A DNA stretch of 64,000 nt. Source: Halobacillus amylolyticus. GTDB taxonomy: Bacteria > Bacillota > Bacilli > Bacillales > Halobacillaceae. This document shows, piece after piece, positions 35,240-43,960 of this stretch (the first letter of the stretch is position 1; every line of letters begins with the position of its first letter). A model generated the notes under the pieces. It worked only from the letters and a program-made list of their open reading frames with translations, did not search any database and had not been told where the DNA came from. The stretch spans positions 2,088,001 through 2,152,000 of the forward strand of contig NZ_CP095075.1 of assembly GCF_022921115.1 (NCBI RefSeq), written 5' to 3'. The position numbers and the translations under genes are program-made.

Positions 35240-36133
35240 ATGAAGAGTATGTCATTTATACTTTCTGGAGCCGTAGCGGCATCGCTTTTATTTGCTCCAG
35301 CTAATACTCAAGCTTCAACCGTAGTACAAAAGGACGTTAATATAGATTGCGTGACTGGTTGGCACGTAGAAAATGGAGATGTACACAGAGGGAATGTTCA
35401 ATCCATTTTAAAACAAATTGAACTGGCACAGTTTGGAATGCAGCAAACTGTTCAAGTTGATCAATCTACAGAGCAACCAGAAGCATCTCAAAAGGCTGAC
35501 ACACAGCCAGAAAAATCACATGAATCTGCGAAGGCTGAGCAACAACTGGAAAAACCAGATGCACCAGCTAAAGCTGAACCACAACAGAAAAAGTCAGATG
35601 CACCGACTAAAGCTGAGCCGCAGCAGGAAAAGTCAGATGCACCGACTAAAGCTGAGCCGCAGCCAACTGAACCTGCAGAGCAGCCTACACAAGCTCAAGC
35701 ACAACCGAAACCACAACCTCAGGAAAACACGCAGCAATCAGCTGAAAACTCTAGTGTATCCGCTTTTGAGAAAAAGGTAGTAGAGTTAACAAATGCTGAA
35801 CGTGCTCAAGAAGGATTAGCACCACTAGAATTGGATGTTGAATTAAGCAAAGTGGCAAAAGATAAGTCACTTGATATGCAGCAAAACGATTACTTCTCAC
35901 ACACAAGCCCGACTTACGGATCTCCGTTCGATATGATGAAACAATACGGAATCGACTATACTACAGCGGGTGAAAATATTGCTATGGGACAAACTTCTCC
36001 CGAGCAAGTTGTCCAGGGGTGGATGAACAGTCAAGGACACCGTGAAAATATTATGAATCCTTCTTTCACTCACATTGGAGTAGGATATGCTGAACAAGGA
36101 AACTATTGGACTCAAATGTTCATTGGTAAATAA
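35240..36133 (+). CDS. Secreted CAP (SCP/PR1-like) domain protein, YkwD type
   Basis: 297 aa. Signal peptide MKSMSFILSGAVAASLLFAPANTQA; a short conserved region (VQKDVNIDCVTGW...GNVQSILKQI); then about 100 residues of low-complexity Gln/Lys/Pro/Ala with imperfect 13-residue repeats of the form TKAEPQQEKSDAP. A C-terminal CAP domain (about 175-297) has VVELTNAERAQEGLAPLELD, NDYFSHTSPTYGSPFDMM, AGENIAMGQTSPEQVVQGWMNSQGHRENIMNPSFTHIGVG. The His and Glu of the CAP cavity are present. YkwD-type proteins are secreted and cell-wall-associated; biochemical role is unclear. The repeat copy number could vary between strains. Confidence 0.87.
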   Translation: MKSMSFILSGAVAASLLFAPANTQASTVVQKDVNIDCVTGWHVENGDVHRGNVQSILKQIELAQFGMQQTVQVDQSTEQPEASQKADTQPEKSHESAKAEQQLEKPDAPAKAEPQQKKSDAPTKAEPQQEKSDAPTKAEPQPTEPAEQPTQAQAQPKPQPQENTQQSAENSSVSAFEKKVVELTNAERAQEGLAPLELDVELSKVAKDKSLDMQQNDYFSHTSPTYGSPFDMMKQYGIDYTTAGENIAMGQTSPEQVVQGWMNSQGHRENIMNPSFTHIGVGYAEQGNYWTQMFIGK

Positions 36134-36154
36134 TTAGATTTCGGCTACACTAGC

Positions 36155-36192
36155 AAACCCACCGAGTACTTCACTTCTCGGTGGGTTTATTT
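36155..36192 (+). terminator. Terminator after the CAP-domain gene
   Basis: AAACCCACCGAG...CTCGGTGGGTTT followed by an AT/T-rich tail. Confidence 0.8.
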
Positions 36193-36216
36193 GTTTATGA
36201 GTGAGTATGCACGTAA

Positions 36217-36735
36217 CTAGCTTTTCTTCATAACCCGATCCTTTAATTGTGCCAACGTGTTGCTCAGCTCTTTGCGAATTATATTTATGACTTCTGCATT
36301 TGGGGGCCTTTCATTCGACAAATATATTAACTCATAGGAGATATACCTATGTCCTTCTAGCAGCTTATACAGGAGCTTATAATCAGCTGGATTCATGATT
36401 TTAATATCGACTGCTGCATCGATATTTTTCACTTTTTCAGATATAGAAATTCCGGTCTCTTTTGTTCTTTTCTCTTCAAACCCCGTCTCAACTACCATTT
36501 GAATCATAGAATCTACTAACTCAAACTGATCAATAAATTGCTGAGCAATAATTCTAAAATAGTCGTCTTTATCTCTTTTTCTGAGTTTTTCCTGTCCATT
36601 CATCATCTTTTTATTAGCAATCAATGTAATCATTCCCGCTATGAACGCACCTAAGAATGCCCCTGTTAACGTTCCACTGCTTGTAATCCACGCATCGGGT
36701 GAAATACAATTCCAAAAGCCTTCACAGTTATTCAA
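36217..36735 (-). CDS. Hypothetical protein with one N-terminal membrane helix
   Basis: About 172 aa from TTG 36735, chosen because AAAGGAGGAGG lies seven bases before it; a frame start at 36780 would place that SD inside the gene. One helix (LTGAFLGAFIAGMITLIANKK) follows a short N-terminal segment with two Cys and Trp residues. The rest is a charged helical domain (LRKRDKDDYFRIIAQQFIDQFELVDSMIQ..., LYKLLEGHRYISYELIYL). No known domain recognised. Stand-alone gene facing the CAP-domain gene. Confidence 0.65.
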   Translation of the reverse strand: MNNCEGFWNCISPDAWITSSGTLTGAFLGAFIAGMITLIANKKMMNGQEKLRKRDKDDYFRIIAQQFIDQFELVDSMIQMVVETGFEEKRTKETGISISEKVKNIDAAVDIKIMNPADYKLLYKLLEGHRYISYELIYLSNERPPNAEVINIIRKELSNTLAQLKDRVMKKS

Positions 36736-36862
36736 GAATCCTCCTCCTTTATTGAAGCGTGATTCTTTCTCCTTACACATATAGGTATGTTGATAAAGGC
36801 TAATTTATATTGCTATATTAATGGAACAGGCGGGAATAAACTCATGATGAAGGAATTAACAG

Positions 36863-36894
36863 AAAAAGGACGCCCCATTAAACGGGAACGCCCT
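36863..36894 (-). terminator. Probable terminator after the BCCT transporter gene
   Basis: Minus-strand GGGCGTTCCC-GTTTAAT-GGGGCGTCC (one bulge, one wobble) followed by TTTTTCT, 80 bases after the stop. Confidence 0.5.
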
Positions 36895-36974
36895 GTCTAT
36901 TTTGAATTATTTTCTTAGTGAACTAGTTCAAACCCTCTATCTTAATGGCAAAAAGATCATCTCTACGAATCTTT

Positions 36975-38516
36975 TCACTCTTTAGCAAGGGTTGAATCAT
37001 CCCTTTCAGCTGAAGGCTTTCTCTTTTTCTCGCGCTTTGGTCTCACTTCTTTTCTTGCAATTTTATAGAAAGATAGTCCCATTAACAGAATGACGACAGA
37101 GAAAGGTAATGCTGCGATGATCAGCACGTTTTGCAGCCCTGTGGTTCCTCCAAAGTACACAATAATAGCCGCCATCGCTGACTGTGCCAGACCCCAAACG
37201 ATTTTTACAGAATTGGATGGATTCAGGGAACCCGAAGTGCTCAACATTCCCAAAACAAAGGTTGCTGAATCTGCGGATGTTATGAAAAAGATCGCTACGA
37301 CCAGAATTGTTATAAATGACATGAGCTCACCAATTGGATAATTCTGAAGCATCCCAAAGGTTGCTGTTTCTAAAGGGAATTCGGAAATGGTCGTAATACC
37401 GTTTTGCTCGAGATAGAGTCCAGAGACACCAAATACGGCAAAAAAGACAAAGCATAATAGCGATGGAACGATCAGTACACCAAGCATGAATTCTTTGACT
37501 GTACGCCCTTTAGAGATTCTTGCAATGAAGATCCCCACAAATGGTGCCCAGGAAATCCACCATGCCCAATAAAAGATGGTCCAGTTGTTAATCCACGTCC
37601 GACTTTCTTGATTTAACGGAGCTAGATGAAAACTCATCTCGAAGAAGTTAGTGATATAGCCGCCTAGCGTGCTCGTAAACATATTTAATATGTATAACGT
37701 CGGTCCTACTACTAAAAGGAGAAGCAATAAGACAAAGGCCAGACCCATATTGATGTTGCTTAAATACTTGATCCCTTTGCCAATACCTGTCCAGGCTGAA
37801 CCAATAAATAAAACGGTAGAAATGACAAGTATCAATAGTTGGACACCAAAGTTAACGGGGATATTGAATAAAAATGACAGCCCACCGTTAATTTGAGCTG
37901 ACCCAAAACCTAGTGTGGAAGCCACACCTACTACTGTAGCAAAAACAGCCAGGGTATCAATCACTTTTCCTGGTACACCACGCATGCTTTTTTTCCCGAA
38001 TAAGGGCTCAAGTGTCGCGCTTATTAATCCCGGCGAACCCCTATGAAACTTGAAGTATGCTAGCACCAGAGCCACGATTCCATAAACGGCCCAGGCATGA
38101 ACACCCCAGTGAAAAAAGGAGTATTGAAGCGCTTCCTTTATTGCTTGATCAGACCCAGCTTCTGCCCCCGGTGTGCTTTTGAAAGCATGGGAAATCGGTT
38201 CAGCAGTTGTCCAAAAAACCAACCCTATCCCCATGCCTGCACTGAAGAGCATGGCAAACCAGGAAAGCAAACTAAAGGCTGGCTTATCGCCTTCTTTTCC
38301 TAATTTAATCTTGCCAAACCGAGAAAAAATCAAATAGATACAAAAGGCCAGCATTAACATGATAATCAACAAATAATACCAGCCGAATGTTACGGAAATA
38401 TATGAGGTTACCTTTGCCGTTACTGACTCTAGTTGATCAGGTGCGATGACACCCCAGATAACCACCGCCGCACAAATAGCGAGGGCATTCCAAAATACTA
38501 TTGTTACATTCTTCAC
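36975..38516 (-). CDS. BCCT-family betaine/choline/carnitine transporter
   Basis: About 513 aa, 12 membrane helices, Na+-coupled uptake of a trimethylammonium compound. Family motifs are GMGIGLVFWTTAEPISHAF (with the Trp of the substrate box), FHWGVHAWAVYGIVALVLAYF and the signature FYWAWWISWAPFVGIFIARISKGRTVKEF. A basic C-terminal tail (RKEVRPKREKKRKPSAERDDS) resembles osmosensing tails of BetP/OpuD-type transporters. GTG 38516 has AGGTG five bases before it; ATG 38531 lacks an SD. Could serve osmoprotection together with choline oxidation by BetA at the window's end. Exact substrate not decided. Confidence 0.88.
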   Translation of the reverse strand: MKNVTIVFWNALAICAAVVIWGVIAPDQLESVTAKVTSYISVTFGWYYLLIIMLMLAFCIYLIFSRFGKIKLGKEGDKPAFSLLSWFAMLFSAGMGIGLVFWTTAEPISHAFKSTPGAEAGSDQAIKEALQYSFFHWGVHAWAVYGIVALVLAYFKFHRGSPGLISATLEPLFGKKSMRGVPGKVIDTLAVFATVVGVASTLGFGSAQINGGLSFLFNIPVNFGVQLLILVISTVLFIGSAWTGIGKGIKYLSNINMGLAFVLLLLLLVVGPTLYILNMFTSTLGGYITNFFEMSFHLAPLNQESRTWINNWTIFYWAWWISWAPFVGIFIARISKGRTVKEFMLGVLIVPSLLCFVFFAVFGVSGLYLEQNGITTISEFPLETATFGMLQNYPIGELMSFITILVVAIFFITSADSATFVLGMLSTSGSLNPSNSVKIVWGLAQSAMAAIIVYFGGTTGLQNVLIIAALPFSVVILLMGLSFYKIARKEVRPKREKKRKPSAERDDSTLAKE

Positions 38517-38830
38517 CGTATCACCTCTCATGTATTGTGTTTTTTTGTCGAATGTTTAATATACTAGCACACATTAATAGAAGTGCCAAACGGACCAAGT
38601 GTTCTTTATTTCATTTTTCACACAATAGTTAACGGATTAAGTAATAGAAACTACGCTTGATCCGTGGTTATAAACAAACATAAAAAGGTACGGCCAGTCG
38701 TAAGTCTTTCTACTAATTATACATATTTCTCGACAATTGTTGGCATAGTCGCAAAAACATCTTTTTAGGAAAATGCATGGATAATCCAGGTTACAGCAAC
38801 GGGTATTTGGATTTTGAGAAAAATGAAAAT

Positions 38831-38889
38831 GCATTACTGAGCTTTACTGACGTTCACTGAGCGTTACTGAACTCACTGAGTGTCACTCA
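38831..38889. repeat. Six-unit 10-bp phased ACTGA repeat
   Basis: GCATTACTGA, GCTTTACTGA, CGTTCACTGA, GCGTTACTGA, then two degenerate units; the ACTGA/ACTCA core occurs at 38836, 38846, 38856, 38866, 38875 and 38885. One repeat per helical turn, just upstream of a candidate promoter. The rest of 38517-38830 shows no gene. Confidence 0.7.
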
Positions 38890-38905
38890 CAGCTTTTTTT
38901 GGGGT

Positions 38906-38934
38906 TTGGGCTTTCATAAAGATATTGCTATAGT
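38906..38934 (+). promoter_or_regulatory. Candidate promoter of the amidohydrolase operon
   Basis: TTGGGC, 17-base spacer, TATAGT on the plus strand, 37 bases before the GTG start and 17 bases after the phased repeats. Confidence 0.45.
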
Positions 38935-38971
38935 GCTAGATACGATAAAAAAACAAACGGGAGGTTTTAGT

Positions 38972-40039
38972 GTGAGTAACAACAATCAACCACCAAAGAA
39001 AAGAATTATTGACGTTGATATCCACGAAAGTGCGACCTACAAAGACTTATTCAAGTATTTAGAAAATCCATATAGAAGGTATATCGAGGATGCGAATTGG
39101 ATTCAAGAAAAACACATGCCTTATACACAGCCGTCTGTAGCAGGTGTTAACCGCGCCGATGCTGTCGTACCAGATGGCAGACCGGCTGGATCCGATCTAC
39201 CGTTCATGCAGGAACAACTGCTTGATGACATTGGTCATGAGTACGGCATTCTAACTGGGGCTCTTGATCCCTCACCATCCTCTATGCACGGCTGGTATGA
39301 GATGGCAACAGCACTAGCTTCGGCCTACAATGACTGGCAAATAGAAAACTGGTTGGAAAAGGACGAGCGACTTTACGGTTCTGTCCACATTAATGCTGAG
39401 GACCGCGATGGAGCCATTCGTGAAATAGAAAGAGTTGGATCACATCCAAAGATGGTTCAAATCTTATTACCTATCGATGATAAGATGTGGGGCGATCCTT
39501 ACTATCACCCTATCTATGGGGCTGCCCAAAAACATGATTTGATGATCGGCATGCATCACAATGAACCTCCAATTTACTTTGGTAAATGGCCAAGATACTT
39601 TATAGAATGGCACAGCCTCCTGCCTACTTCTCACATGATGCAGGTAACGAACATGATTTTTAACGGTGTATTTGAGAAGTTTCCTAAACTTAAGCTGATG
39701 ATGATTGAAGGTGGATTTACCTTTGTTCCACACTTGATGTGGAAGCTCGATCAACAGTACAACGATCTTCGCCATGAAGTGCCTTGGATCAAGAGAAAAC
39801 CAAGCGAAATTATGAAAGAACACGTTCGTTTTTGCACCCAACCATCAGAAGAATTAAATAAAAAGGATTTCCTATCCGTTATTGATCAGATGGGTTCAGA
39901 TGAAATGATTTGCTTTGCCACCGACTACCCCCATTGGGATTTTGATTCGCCGCATCGTTCACTACCGAGCCTGGACCCTGATCTCAAGAAAAAGATATTT
40001 TCTGAGAATGCAAGAGCATTCTATCCAAAATTAAAGTAG
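38972..40039 (+). CDS. Amidohydrolase-2 (ACMSD-related) metal-dependent hydrolase/decarboxylase
   Basis: About 355 aa from GTG 38972, which has GGGAGG before it. TIM-barrel amidohydrolase: metal ligands likely in IIDVDIHES, MHHNEPP and the final ATDYPHWDFDSP Asp. The layout is that of ACMSD-like enzymes that decarboxylate or hydrolyse cyclic and aromatic acids, such as amidohydrolase members near aromatic-degradation genes. First gene of a plus-strand operon with a Rieske protein (14 bases later), a flavoprotein reductase and an aldehyde dehydrogenase. Substrate unknown. Confidence 0.8.
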   Translation: MSNNNQPPKKRIIDVDIHESATYKDLFKYLENPYRRYIEDANWIQEKHMPYTQPSVAGVNRADAVVPDGRPAGSDLPFMQEQLLDDIGHEYGILTGALDPSPSSMHGWYEMATALASAYNDWQIENWLEKDERLYGSVHINAEDRDGAIREIERVGSHPKMVQILLPIDDKMWGDPYYHPIYGAAQKHDLMIGMHHNEPPIYFGKWPRYFIEWHSLLPTSHMMQVTNMIFNGVFEKFPKLKLMMIEGGFTFVPHLMWKLDQQYNDLRHEVPWIKRKPSEIMKEHVRFCTQPSEELNKKDFLSVIDQMGSDEMICFATDYPHWDFDSPHRSLPSLDPDLKKKIFSENARAFYPKLK

Positions 40040-40053
40040 CAGGAGGAACTAAG

Positions 40054-40410
40054 ATGAAGCAACAAACGGTTTGTCACGTAAATGATATGCAGCCAGGAGA
40101 ATTGCGAGAAACTGAACTTGGACGCATTTCTATTGTCGTTTGCAAGACTCCAGATGGAGAATTTTACGCATTTACAAATAAGTGTATCCACCAGGGAGGT
40201 CCCTTGTCCAAAGGAAAACTATGCGGTGCTCCCCAGTCGGATAACCCAGGTGAATACACATTTTGCCAAGATGGAGAAATTCTCCGCTGCCCTTGGCATG
40301 GACGTGAGTTTAATGTCAAAGACGACGGCCGAATGCTAGCCAATCCAAAACACAAACTGCCAAGCTTTCCTGTCAAAATCGAAGATGATTATGTCATCGT
40401 ATATAAATAA
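40054..40410 (+). CDS. Rieske 2Fe-2S ferredoxin
   Basis: 118 aa, small soluble electron carrier. Cluster ligands are Cys-x-His in NKCIHQGGPLSKG and Cys-x2-His in LRCPWHGREFN. An insertion of about 25 residues between the two ligand motifs (GAPQSDNPGEYTFCQDGE) is longer than in minimal Rieske ferredoxins. AGGAGGA before the ATG. Next to a pyridine-nucleotide flavoprotein, so together they could feed electrons to an oxygenase, but no oxygenase subunit is in this cluster. Confidence 0.88.
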   Translation: MKQQTVCHVNDMQPGELRETELGRISIVVCKTPDGEFYAFTNKCIHQGGPLSKGKLCGAPQSDNPGEYTFCQDGEILRCPWHGREFNVKDDGRMLANPKHKLPSFPVKIEDDYVIVYK

Positions 40411-40436
40411 TCCGTTTAAACGAATGAGGTGATTTT

Positions 40437-41429
40437 GTGCAACAAGAACAACATGTCCATGACACAATTATTATCGGAGGAGGTCCCGCAGGCTTATTTT
40501 CAACCTTCTACGGTGGGATGCGCGGCATGGATATCCACTTAATTGAAAGTCTGCCGGAACTGGGTGGTCAGCTGACTGCATTATATCCGGAAAAATATAT
40601 TTATGACGTTGCCGGATTCCCTAAGGTAAAAGCCAAGACACTGGTTCAGCAACTTGAAGAACAAGCACTAGCTTTTGACCCGCACGTATCACTAGACACA
40701 TCTGTGTCACAAGTGGAAAAGCTGGACGAACAATTATTCCAGGTAACAACAACTAGTGGTGTTCATTTTTCAAAGACAGTGATCATCACTGGCGGAGTCG
40801 GTGCGTTTCAGCCCCAGCGGCTGCCCATTGACAATGCGGTAGATTACGAAGGCTCCCACCTGTATTACAGCGTTAGCGATATCGAGGCCTTTCGGAATAA
40901 AAAAGTCTTGATTTCGGGTGGAGGAGATTCTGCTGTTGACTGGGCATTAACCTTGGAATCTGTGGCCGAAGAAGTTACATTGGTTCACCGTCGTGACAAG
41001 TTTCGTGCCCACGAACAGAGTGTAGAACAATTATATGCGTCCTCCATTAACATGCTTACCCCCTATGTTATTAACTCTCTTTCAGGTAAAAATGGAGAAT
41101 TGAAACAAGTAACCATTGCGGATAAGAAAAATACAGAAGAAAAAACTTTGGACATTGATTCACTTATTGTCAGTCACGGATTCAAATCAAACCTCGGACC
41201 AATCCAGGATTGGGGAATAGAACTACAAAAGAAGTCCATTGTAGTGAATCCTAAAATGGAAACAAACATTAAAGGAATTTATGCCGCCGGTGATATCACC
41301 ACCCACGAAGGGAAGGTAAACCTTATTGCCTCTGGATTCGGAGAGGGACCGATAGCAATAAATTATGCTAAAGCCTATATCGATCCTAAATCTCGGGTAC
41401 AGCCTATGCATAGTACTAGCCTTTTCTAA
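40437..41429 (+). CDS. Ferredoxin-NAD(P) reductase-like flavoprotein (TrxB/YumC type)
   Basis: 330 aa. FAD-binding IIIGGGPAGLFSTFYGGMRGMDIHLIE at the N-terminus, NAD(P)-binding VLISGGGDSAVDWALTLE at about residues 153-170, and a C-terminal FAD contact GIYAAGDITTHEGKVNLIASGFGEGPIAINYAKAYID. There is no CxxC redox pair, so it is not a thioredoxin reductase; the layout is that of Bacillus YumC-type ferredoxin-NADP reductases. GTG start with GAGGTG upstream. Likely reduces the adjacent Rieske protein. Confidence 0.87.
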   Translation: MQQEQHVHDTIIIGGGPAGLFSTFYGGMRGMDIHLIESLPELGGQLTALYPEKYIYDVAGFPKVKAKTLVQQLEEQALAFDPHVSLDTSVSQVEKLDEQLFQVTTTSGVHFSKTVIITGGVGAFQPQRLPIDNAVDYEGSHLYYSVSDIEAFRNKKVLISGGGDSAVDWALTLESVAEEVTLVHRRDKFRAHEQSVEQLYASSINMLTPYVINSLSGKNGELKQVTIADKKNTEEKTLDIDSLIVSHGFKSNLGPIQDWGIELQKKSIVVNPKMETNIKGIYAAGDITTHEGKVNLIASGFGEGPIAINYAKAYIDPKSRVQPMHSTSLF

Positions 41430-41480
41430 GAGCAGATGCATGAACAAAACAATGATCTATATTAAGTAGGAGGATGCCTC

Positions 41481-42953
41481 ATGAATGTAAAAAGGATGTT
41501 TATAAACGGGGAATGGATCCAACCACAAACTGAACAAACACGTGATATTATTAACCCCTTTAATCAGGAGGTTATCGCTAAAGCGACTGAGGGTAATCAA
41601 ACTATCGTCCGAGAAGCAATCCAGGCCGCTCGAATTGCTTTTGACACCGGAGATTGGCGAAACACTCCTGCCTCAGAGCGTGGGAAGCTTTTGTCAAAAG
41701 TCGCTTCTCTTATTGAACGAGATAAAGAAGAACTAGCCGAACTAGAAACCCTGGATACCGGTAAAACAATAGTAGAAAGCCGTGCAGATATGGATGATAT
41801 CGCTGAAGTGTTTCGATACTATGCTGGTCTTGCTGATAAGGATGGCGGAGAAATCATTGACTCCCCTATCCCCCATTCTGCGAGCAAGGTTGTTCGTGAA
41901 CCGGTGGGTGTATGTGCCCAAGTCACGCCATGGAATTATCCGTTGCTGCAAGCTTCCTGGAAGATTGCTCCTGCCCTAGCAGCTGGTAATACCGTGGTGA
42001 TCAAGCCTAGTGAGATCACCCCACTTACTACTGTAAAAGTAACCGAGTTAATAGAAGAAGCAGGGATACCAAATGGTGTGTTTAACCTAGTATTAGGCTC
42101 TGGAGAAACGGTTGGGCAAGAATTAGCTGATAACCACCAGGTGGATCTTATCTCCTTCACGGGCGGCATTCACACCGGTAAGAAAATCATGAAATCTGCG
42201 GCCGACACCATGAAAAACATAGCCTTAGAGCTCGGAGGCAAAAATCCAAACATTGTTTTTGCCGATGCTGATTTGGAAACAGCACTAGATCAGGCGCTTA
42301 ATGCCGCTTATTTCCATGCAGGTCAAGTATGCTCCGCTGGGGCTCGACTGATTTTGGAAGATAAAATCCATGATCAATTCGTCTCCGAGTTAGTTGAGCG
42401 TGTAAAAAACATCAAGCTCGGCAATGGTTTTGACGAGATAACGCAATCCGGACCCATGATTTCAGCTGAACACCGCCGCAAAGTGGAAGGCTATGTAGAG
42501 CTAGGGAAGCAGGAAGGTGCTACATTACGCACTGGCGGAAAGCGCCCTGATTCCCCTGAATTACAAAACGGTTTCTTTTATGAGCCAACCATATTTACAG
42601 ACTGTACAACAGATATGAGAATAGTCCAAGAAGAGGTATTCGGCCCCGTGCTAACGGTCGAGCGTTTTACTACGAAAGAAGAAGCGATCCAGTTAGCCAA
42701 TGATTCCATCTATGGTTTAGCTGGCGGTATATGGACGGAAGATACGCTTAAAGCTAATCAAGTTGCTGCTGAACTTCGTATGGGGACCGTATGGATTAAC
42801 GATTTCCACCCTTATTTCGCTCAAGCTCCTTGGGGTGGCTACAAACAATCAGGAATCGGACGTGAATTAGGTAAATCAGGGCTCGAGGAGTATACCGAAG
42901 TAAAACACATTTTCCAAAACACAAAACCAGAACCGATTAACTGGTTTAACTAA
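41481..42953 (+). CDS. Aldehyde dehydrogenase (betaine-aldehyde/gamma-aminobutyraldehyde type)
   Basis: 490 aa. Oxyanion Asn in QVTPWNYPLLQASWKIAPALAAGNT, cofactor loop ISFTGGIHTGKKI, catalytic Glu in IALELGGKNPNIVF, catalytic Cys in YFHAGQVCSAGARL, and C-terminal QAPWGGYKQSGIGRELG. This pattern is that of BADH-like ALDHs. AGGAGG SD. Last gene of the amidohydrolase-Rieske-reductase cluster, with a terminator after it. It may oxidise an aldehyde produced by the cluster; a betaine-aldehyde role with BetA is an alternative. Confidence 0.85.
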   Translation: MNVKRMFINGEWIQPQTEQTRDIINPFNQEVIAKATEGNQTIVREAIQAARIAFDTGDWRNTPASERGKLLSKVASLIERDKEELAELETLDTGKTIVESRADMDDIAEVFRYYAGLADKDGGEIIDSPIPHSASKVVREPVGVCAQVTPWNYPLLQASWKIAPALAAGNTVVIKPSEITPLTTVKVTELIEEAGIPNGVFNLVLGSGETVGQELADNHQVDLISFTGGIHTGKKIMKSAADTMKNIALELGGKNPNIVFADADLETALDQALNAAYFHAGQVCSAGARLILEDKIHDQFVSELVERVKNIKLGNGFDEITQSGPMISAEHRRKVEGYVELGKQEGATLRTGGKRPDSPELQNGFFYEPTIFTDCTTDMRIVQEEVFGPVLTVERFTTKEEAIQLANDSIYGLAGGIWTEDTLKANQVAAELRMGTVWINDFHPYFAQAPWGGYKQSGIGRELGKSGLEEYTEVKHIFQNTKPEPINWFN

Positions 42954-42966
42954 TTCTTTTATTTCT

Positions 42967-43022
42967 AAGACTGCCGCAGAAAGGCACCCAGCATACTTCT
43001 GTTTCTTGCGGCAGTCTTTTTT
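42967..43022 (+). terminator. Terminator after the ALDH gene
   Basis: AAGACTGCCGCA ... TGCGGCAGTCTT with T-run, perfect 12-base stem around a 32-base loop. Confidence 0.75.
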
Positions 43023-43100
43023 ATTTGCAACTTACTTCTTTTATTAACTTATCAAGTCATTCATCTTTGTACTATAAATTAGGAAGTTGAGGAGAAAAAA

Positions 43101-43883
43101 TTGATTATCCTAGCACTGATTTTTTTAGGATTTGCGGCAAGTACGTATGGGACAATCATAGGTGCGGGCGGCGGGTTCTTGTTTGTACCAGTATTAGTAA
43201 CATTCTATGATATCTCACCAGAAGCTGCTGCTGCCACAGGTTTGGCCATTGTATTTATAAATGCAGTAGCCGGTTTGCCTATATTTTTCAAACAACGAAG
43301 AGTTTTGCTTCGAACAGGGCTGTTACTTGCATTTGGAGCTTTCCCGGGAACGTTTATCGGCGGGGAATTGGTAAAGTATAGTCCGGATGCTGTATTTTAC
43401 ACCCTATTCGCCGCTCTTCTAGTAGGTCTAGGCTTATTCCTAAGTTTGAAAAAGCCTTCCCAAGTAAAGAATCAACTAACAACCTCAGAAGAAAATCCAC
43501 AAGATAAGCAAAACGATGATCATGCTCTAAACTTATGGAAGCTGCTTGGAATCGGAGCTGCTCTTGGCATTGTTTCTTCTTTTTTCGGAATTGGAGGCGG
43601 ATGGCTCCTGGTGCCCATCCTAACTTATGGGTTAGGTTTTTCTATAAAAACTGCCACGGCTACCTCTATCTTTTCACTTGCTTTGTATTCACTAGTAGGT
43701 CTACTTCCTTCCATTGCGACTGGTGCAGTGCAATGGTCTATTGTTGCGTGGAGCGGTATAGGGGTGCTTGTAGGTGCCCAGGTCGGAGCCATTCTCTCGA
43801 AAAAGGTGAAAGGCGTCACCATTACTCGACTGCTTTCTGCTCTGGTCATCATAATGGGGGTTAATATGATTTTTCAAATCTAA
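43101..43883 (+). CDS. TauE/SafE-family membrane transporter
   Basis: 260 aa, about eight helices in two repeats. Each half contains the family GxGGG block: GTIIGAGGGFLFVPVLVTFYDISPEAAAATGLA and SSFFGIGGGWLLVPILTYGLGFSIKTATATSIFSLALYS. A polar linker (KKPSQVKN...DKQNDDHALN) separates the halves. TTG start with GAGGAGA upstream. Family members move sulfite, sulfonates or small organic acids. Position beside a catabolic cluster suggests export of a product or uptake of the substrate. Confidence 0.85.
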   Translation: MIILALIFLGFAASTYGTIIGAGGGFLFVPVLVTFYDISPEAAAATGLAIVFINAVAGLPIFFKQRRVLLRTGLLLAFGAFPGTFIGGELVKYSPDAVFYTLFAALLVGLGLFLSLKKPSQVKNQLTTSEENPQDKQNDDHALNLWKLLGIGAALGIVSSFFGIGGGWLLVPILTYGLGFSIKTATATSIFSLALYSLVGLLPSIATGAVQWSIVAWSGIGVLVGAQVGAILSKKVKGVTITRLLSALVIIMGVNMIFQI

Positions 43884-43960
43884 AAAGAATGCCACACCTT
43901 TAAAAACTCTAGACCATCCTGATTAAAAGGAGCCCTTTTCACAGGACTCCTCCTTAATAG

